NCBI GenBank assembly: GCA_014529385.2
Contig: CM043969.1
Location: forward strand, 72,690,676-72,754,675
Direction: 5' to 3'
Origin: Adiantum capillus-veneris
Lineage: Eukaryota > Streptophyta > Polypodiopsida > Polypodiales > Pteridaceae
DNA length: 64,000 bases
Made by a program: the position numbers and the translations under genes. Below, in pieces: positions 58,271 to 64,000 of the stretch. Position 1 is the first letter of the stretch. Each line of letters opens with the position of its first letter. The notes under the pieces were generated by a model. That model ran no database searches. It had not been told where the DNA came from and saw only the letters and a list, made by a program, of their open reading frames with translations.

Positions 58271-58800
58271 GCAGGTCTAAACTGGGAACATCAAATTCCT
58301 TTGGTACGACAGCCTCTGTTCCATACACTATTTTGAACAGTGTCATACCCAGTGGTAATCTTGTATGCTGTTCAGTTTGCCAATAGTGGTGTTTAGAGCT
58401 TCTCATCCTAGTTGTGGTCTTGTTGCTACTTTCAACCTATCCATTGCATCTCGGATAATAAGGTGTTGACTTTTGATGCTTGAAGGAAAATATTTAGTGA
58501 AGAACTAAATAGTATCGTTTGTGAAATGAGTTCCTTTATCTCAAACTATCTCCGTAGGACAACCATACCGACATATGATATACTCGTATATGAACTAAGC
58601 TGTGGACTTTGTTGTATTATTAGGTAGCGCCTTTGCTTCCATGCATTTATTAGACATAATATGTTTCCATGACTATGTACTTATCCTTTCAGAGTCTGAC
58701 TTTCTTAAAGGGCCCCACATGAAATCAAAGCCCCACTTCATAAATATTCCCAAGGCTTTACGGTGGTAGCATTAGTGGGTGGCACACTTTTATGGGTTGA
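58271..58800 (-). mobile_element. Ty3/gypsy integrase fragment
   Basis: Minus-strand fossil with FIYEYIICRYGCPTEIV, GTHFTNDTI, FFTKYFPSSIKSQHLII and, upstream, GPLRKSDSERISTYS. This matches the integrase core of gypsy elements. Broken and old. Confidence 0.75.
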
Positions 58801-59055
58801 AACTTTGTCTTTCCATAACACCTTAATAGCTTAGTCCTTAACTGCTAGCTTAAAAAAAGTCACGATTAAATAAATTCAAGAAAACTCTTTAGTTGCTAAA
58901 TTTTTAGAAATCACTTTTGAAAAATTTTCAAGAAAAGTAGTCGGACGTGTGAGAGAGGGGGGAGTACTCTTCGCGGATTCTCATTCTTGCATGGGCAAGA
59001 ATTCTACAGGAAGGCAAGGTTCTCCTACACGAACATCGCGTGCTATGGCTCTAAG

Positions 59056-59058
<3 letters not shown>

Positions 59059-59149
<91 letters not shown>
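59059..59149. repeat. (CT)n(GT)n compound microsatellite
   Basis: About 25 CT units followed by about 20 GT units. Confidence 0.95.
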
Positions 59150-59150
<1 letters not shown>

Positions 59151-59240
59151 ATGTGATTTGTTTATGTGTGGGAGAAGTAGGGTGTGATGGCTGAGAGGTT
59201 GATAAAGATGTTGCATCAATGCGCATTTTCAAAAATGGAA

Positions 59241-59640
59241 GGAGATTGACTTGTCTAAATAAGCTCCTCATCTATCATGATCACACTATCATCACTAAGT
59301 AGCATTATGCATGGACTGTGTCACAATAGAACTCGAATCTTGTTTCTCAATGGAAGCATCGGTACTAAGAGTGGCAAATATGACCATCTTGTCGTCGTCA
59401 TTAACCACCATAGCTTGTACATGCTTTTTTGCAAAAGAGCTTTGTGTTGGTGTGTGAATGGGAGTATCCATACCTGGAGGGGGTGTTGAATGTGTGCTCA
59501 ATTGCCTTCTTGTCTTTGCATCAACAGCACGTTCATTGATCACATTAACTTGCAAAGAGTCCCTTGCAACAGACCTCGAAGCTGTTGTGTGAATGGGAGT
59601 AGAACTAGGAGGTGCAATTGCTCATGATGTTTTCATGTGC
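59241..59640 (-). pseudogene. Coding-like minus-strand region with TPIHT repeats
   Basis: An open minus-strand stretch reads PPSSTPIHTTASRSVARDS, then RAVDAKTRRQLSTHS, PPPGMDTPIHTPTQSSF and VNDDDKMVIFATLSTDASIEK. The short repeat PPxxxTPIHT occurs twice. It looks like a hydrophilic protein end rather than chance, but I do not recognise it. It lies next to the unknown gene at 59.8 kb, on the other strand. Confidence 0.3.
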
Positions 59641-59796
59641 AGTCTGTGCATTTGTGTGTATGTGGTTGTTATTTGCCTGTTATATGCACCTGCGTCATTG
59701 TGCATGCCCATGTGTGTGGTGTGTGACCTTTCATATGCTTCATCTTTTGTTGCTAATGTTATGGACTTCATCTTATTATTGCTATTGTATATTCAG

Positions 59797-62602
59797 GTGG
59801 ACCCCACCTCCATACACCAAAATCCAGCACGCAAAGGTTTGCACTACAAAGGAGGAGTTTCATGAACTTTACAATCCAGCTTGGATGGGGTTGACAACAC
59901 GCTATGATGGATGTCTCAGACATAGATTGGATGTCCGTGTTCACGGTGGTAAGAGCAAAAGGGCAGAAAGTGAAGCTCCGCACCTTACAGCCAGAGTTTT
60001 TCAACAAATTCATGGTGCTGTATCAAATGGTCTACCAGGAGTTACCTGTAAACGGCGAGTGCACTGCCTGGTTTGCAAAAGCGTTTTCTTTCAAATATTG
60101 CCAACGGGCAGAGTTGTCTAAGGACAAGTCCAAGCACAAGGTTGCTTGGGCAGCCGTGGCTGCGAGCTCAGTCAGTCGGCTGGGAGCACACAAGCAGGGG
60201 CTCTCCAACAAGAGGGCTAGATTAATGACGTGCATAAAACAGGGGGAGACGAGCACATTATCATTGGAAGGTGCACCACTGAAGGCTGATTTGGCTGCAA
60301 CAAATATTTAGCATGTGGATTTGGCATTGGCCTTGTTGGTTGATGTACATGCCAAAATTAGGGATGTGGAGACTGATATAGGGCAGATCACAAAAGAAAT
60401 GCAGCAAGCTGAAGTGGCAATGCAGGTTTAGTCAAAGGGAGACACCTTTTTGTAGTAACTACAGGAAGCTAGAGAAGAACTAGCTACATACTAGTGAGAA
60501 TGCACCTTTGGAGCGGTCGATACAATTGCAAGCTGCGATAACTACAGACAAAGTTGTCTTTGCTCTTCTTGGAGTGACCGAGAGTGGCATGCCTGAAAAC
60601 CACATCTTTGCAAACGTACAGGTTGAATTGTGAACACTTTACAGTTATTATGTTTTTTTATTGTAGACTGATTTTTTTTTGTCTTTGGACACCAGGAGCG
60701 GCTCCAACAAAAGAACCTGTTGTTGGCAACACTTAAAAATCAAGAGGCTTTTGTTGGCAACAATCTTTCTCAGTTGCAACAAGGCAAAGGTCCACTATTC
60801 TCTCCCTCACCTCCTATGCCTCATGTACGTCAAGGACCAATATATATTGAGGAGCCGTGCACTGCTTGTGGAATGGGTCTTCAAGATGAGATGATGGTGG
60901 GTGTTTTCATGCTACTACCATGCAACACCCTTATCACATTTTTTGTGTCGCAAATTTATGCATGTTACATGACTTTTGCTTGGCAATGGGATGCGGCGTA
61001 GAGATCCCTGCATCTTTGAAGACGATGTTTCGTGCGGATACAACTTCCGCTATAGAAGACAAAGGTACCCCAACAGGTATGTCCCCAATAAGCCAGTGAT
61101 ATATGTACTGCCTTTTTAATAGCTGTTGTAATAACTGACCAATCGCTATTAACAAGCTATGACATATCCAAAGTTTGCTAAAGCTGTCTCACAAGAAGCT
61201 TCTAACCAGCTTTTAGCTGCTATAGACTTTCATAGCTAGAGGGTAATATCTATGGCCTTATTTGGGTAGCTATTAATACATCTATTACTTGTCTATGTTG
61301 GCTACCTTATATAAAGCTATCATGTACATCATTAACCATTCAAGACCATTTTGATAGCTATGGAACAACTTCTAAATGCTAATAGTTTCCCAATAGGTGC
61401 CTCCAATAGCTTGTAAGTAGCTATGACCTATCCAAAGTTGGCTATAGGTGTTTGACAAGAAGATTTTAACCAGCTTTTAGCTACAATTGACTTTGATAGT
61501 TAGAGGGTCACAACTTTGGCCATAATTGAGCAGTTATTAATACAACTATTGCCTTTCTATTAGATGTTGGCCACCTTATATAGAGATATTGTGTAGATCA
61601 TAAATTCCTTAAGACCATTTTTGATATCCATGGAAGAGCTATTAACTGTTGATAGCTGCCCAATAGCTGCCTTCAATAACTTGTAAGTAGCTATGACCTA
61701 TCCAAAGTTGACTATAGTTGTTTTACAAGAAGCTTTTAACCAGCATTTAGCTACGATTGACTTTCATAGCTAGAGGGTAATAGCTATGGCCTTAATTGGG
61801 TAGCCACTAATATAGCTATTACGTGTCTAATAGCTGTATAAAGCTATTATGTAGACCATAAACTCCTTAAGACCATTTGATAGCTATGGAACAACTATTA
61901 ACTGCTAATAGCACCCTAGTTCTTGTTAAATAGCTCAACAATAGGTTGACAGAAAGCTTTTAACGAGCTATTAGGTAGCTATGTCTTGAATAGCTAGGTG
62001 GTGATAGCTATGCCCATTTTGACTAACTATTTATATAGCTTAAGTAGATATTATAGAAGCTATTATAGCTACATAGAGCTCTTGACCAGCTATCACATAG
62101 CTATTGTGTAGAACACTAACTCATTAATAGGTATATGGTAGCTATGAAGCAGCTATGGGTTGGTAATAGCTACCTCATACTGGTAAAATAGCTCAACATT
62201 AGCTATTGGTTGTTTGTAGGGTATATTTTCTCATTCTCTTATTGAAAATACAGCTATTACCTGTGTAATAGGCTATACCTGCTAATAGCTGTTTGATTCT
62301 TGTTTAATAAATGTACATCATGCTGGAAGAAAGCTTCTAAACAGCATTAGGTTGCTATTTTCTTTTTTAGCTAGTTAGTTATTGTTTTCAAAAGGTTAAC
62401 TTTGTTTTTTTTGTTTTTTGTAGCTTTATGTCCTCTCAATACAGTTGATAGTGTTCCAAGCAGCTTTGTCTTCACTCCATTGAAGAGCTTAGGTGGACTT
62501 GGAATGCAGTCTACGGAAATTATGGTCAACTCTGAATGTTGGGGATACATTGTGACATTACATAAATATCTCTTTTGGCTTTATTTCAATTCTCTATTTT
62601 AG
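59797..62602 (+). pseudogene. Decayed multi-exon gene with coiled coil and RING-like cluster, unknown family
   Basis: Three coding blocks with good splice signals. Block 1, 59797-60621, follows ATTCAG. Block 2 is 60696-61076 (intron 60622-60695, 74 bases, phase 0). Block 3 is 62424-62602 (intron 61077-62423, donor CAG|GTATGT, acceptor after a T-rich tract, phase kept) and ends in TAG. Block 1 carries DWMSVFTVVRAKGQKVKL, NGECTAWFAKAFSFKYC and a coiled-coil-like part (VHAKIRDVETDIGQITKEMQ). Block 2 carries Gln-rich sequence, then CTACG, LLPC and HPYHIFC, a RING-like Cys/His layout. There are stop codons in block 1, a frame change early in block 1 and one inside the RING-like region, so the gene is broken. 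I do not know the family. It may be a DNA-transposon gene or a host pseudogene. Confidence 0.5.
61130..62390. repeat. Degenerate tandem array in an intron, TAGCTA-rich
   Basis: About four to five degenerate units, judged from recurring blocks CTATGACCTATCCAAAGTT (61157, 61421, 61691) and AGCTTTTAAC (61731, 61955, 62332). The step is 264, 270, 224 and then about 377 bases. The palindromic word TAGCTA recurs throughout. It fills almost all of the 1,347-base intron of the decayed gene. Confidence 0.85.
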
Positions 62603-63038
62603 GGATTAATCTCTAAGCCGTCTCTGGTGTTAGAGCTGCATGTATGCTGCAAGTAGTGTTTGTCAGGAGTCTTTCTAATCTACCTTTGTTTCACTTCATC
62701 AAAGAAGTCCACAATTTTGCTTCAGTTGTTTCCTAAATGTGTGTCTTTGTAAAGTAACCCAATATTGCAAATCTCAGTGTGTGTACTAGTAACACGTTTA
62801 AAAGCCATATGTCTGGTTGCAAAATCCTTGATGCGGGACATTTGTCACAAGCATAGGGTATGGGATTTGTAGAGGCCTGCACTTCGCATCTGTTGAAAAC
62901 AACCCAGGGCTTCCTTGCCTTAGCCATTTTGGGCATATTTGGCAATCAACATGCTCCAAGGGATGACATTTGGACCAACAAAGACTGACAAAATGGGCAA
63001 TAAGACTTGTTTGCTCATAAAAATCCAAATGATTTAGA
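62603..63038. other. Gap between two convergent frames
   Basis: About 436 bases between the stop of the plus-strand gene (62602) and the stop of the minus-strand frame (63039). No other gene. It should hold both 3' untranslated ends. Confidence 0.5.
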
Positions 63039-63914
63039 TTACATCTCCCATGGCATGCTATTGTATACAGATTCAAAGTCCTCCGGCAAGATCTGATACA
63101 ATCCCATAGCACCCTGGACTTTTGTCATTGGGATTTTAATACATCTGACAAGATGGGAGTACATGAAGACTGGTTGTCTACCCATAAGCTTGTAACAATA
63201 ATCGTCAACCTGCTTATAATAGAGACCCTTCAAAATGGAAGACCCAGCTTTGAACACACCACCCCAACTATCAACTTCATGTATTTTGAACATTTCTAAT
63301 GTGTTGGTGCACTTGATCAGGTAAAAGTCGACACCTTCTTTGTTTCCCTCCTCGGCATTGACAGCAAAGTTGTCACCCACTTGGATCACTCAATGTTTCA
63401 AAGTGCCCTTCATAAGCAGGCTCCTCAAATTCGTCGTCTCCATTTGCAACTGACACTTTGAGCAATTTTGTGGAAGCTCTAGCTAGACACGTGTGTTTTG
63501 TTGTTGCATTTCCTCCATTGGTTGTGCATGCATGCATTGCAATAGAAAGATAGCAGCCTTAATGTGATGGAGGCTTGTTTGGAGTAGCCTTGAACTGAAT
63601 GCATGGAGCATGTACTTGGGATCTTGTCACAATCCCAGCTATTCTCTTGCGACACTTCTCCAAGCTTTACCTCCCAAAACACATGCTCTACTTGCTTATG
63701 CTTGGAAGGGTAGTGAGCAATGGTTCCATCAGACAAATGCTGGCAAATAAATTGCACAACATCAGTTGCACATCTGAGTACCACTCCATTGCATTTCAAT
63801 TGGTCCTGTGTAAGTTCCCTCTTCACAACTGCCCCGGCCCCATCATGTTCTCCTTTGCCGTGGCCACTTCCAAAGAAGTTCCACACCATCTCTTTCCCTG
63901 TCAAACCAGCATAT
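63039..63914 (-). pseudogene. Unknown HGKG / CxCxxC-domain protein, C-terminal part
   Basis: A minus-strand frame in two open parts, 63904-63479 and 63389-63039, continuous in meaning but separated by one stop and one frame change, so it is broken. A likely splice acceptor (TTTTTTGTTGGTAG) ends at 63915, so earlier exons lie beyond. The first part has MVWNFFGSGHGKGEHDGAGAV, then FWEVKLGEVSQ, CSMHSVQGYS, and the cluster LLSFYCNACMHNQWRKCNNK. The second part (GDNFAVNAEEGNKEGVDFYL, VDSWGGVFKAGS, VFMYSHLVRCIKIPM) looks beta-rich, perhaps BAH/Tudor-like. The HGKGxxDGxGAxxKR motif recalls transposase-like proteins, from memory only. A second piece of the family lies at 26950-27350. Confidence 0.5.
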
Positions 63915-64000
63915 CTACCAACAAAAAAGAAAGGTCTCTTTGCCTTGAATTGGGATGCCGCCCCATCCGATCAAACCCCGTGCTGGCTAACATCTAGGCC

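Noticed and set aside
60428-60468. A short intron (ATGCAG|GTTTAG to CTACAG)
   Set aside because: It would be only about 41 bases, shorter than plant introns normally are. The stops there are more simply explained by decay.

Overview
The window looks like nuclear DNA from a land plant with a large, repeat-rich genome. The evidence is Ty3/gypsy elements primed by initiator-Met tRNA (TGGTATCAGAGC sites), chromodomain-type integrases, plant-style GT-AG introns, very abundant (CT/GA)n and (CA/TG)n microsatellites, and a DTX/MATE transporter gene of plant type. The mix of heavily decayed gypsy elements and microsatellites would suit a fern or another non-angiosperm, but I cannot fix the species from the sequence. 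No bacterial or organellar features were seen.

Layout. 1-34.5 kb is almost wholly nested LTR retrotransposons: a long gag-to-integrase open frame (1-4140, +); a decayed gag/leader/LTR unit (4141-6005, -); a non-autonomous gag-protease family ('family 1', 6006-14363 and 24164-25620, -); inside that, a complex of a chromovirus ('family 2') in both orientations (14364-24163); a decayed gypsy pol (25621-28400, +); and a run of LTRs of one family ('family 3') in alternating orientation (28.5-33.9 kb), one of which carries two tRNA-derived SINE-like copies. 34.5-42 kb holds old gypsy scraps, a MULE-like transposase scrap and one orphan open frame. 43.3-45.4 kb is the only convincing host gene: a two-exon MATE efflux transporter on the minus strand. 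Its upstream side carries a ladder of seven GA/CT tracts. 49.6-57.3 kb is a tandem array (three copies of about 1.63 kb, then two copies of an overlapping unit of about 1.6 kb). 58.3-58.8 kb is an integrase scrap.

The right end (59.2-64 kb) is the most unusual part. A decayed plus-strand gene with clear splice sites encodes a coiled-coil region and a RING-like Cys/His cluster. It faces a minus-strand frame with an HGKGEHDGAGA motif and a C-x-C-x2-C-x6-W-R-x-C-x-N-K cluster, which I cannot assign to a named family. A second piece of that minus-strand family lies inside the integrase region of the gypsy element at 26.95-27.35 kb, so the family occurs at least twice here and has been carried into a retroelement.

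Apart from the MATE gene, nothing here looks like a working pathway. The window mainly records insertion, inversion, microsatellite growth and tandem duplication. All comparisons were made by eye; coordinates of decayed elements are approximate to tens of bases except where terminal TG/CA or primer sites fix them.
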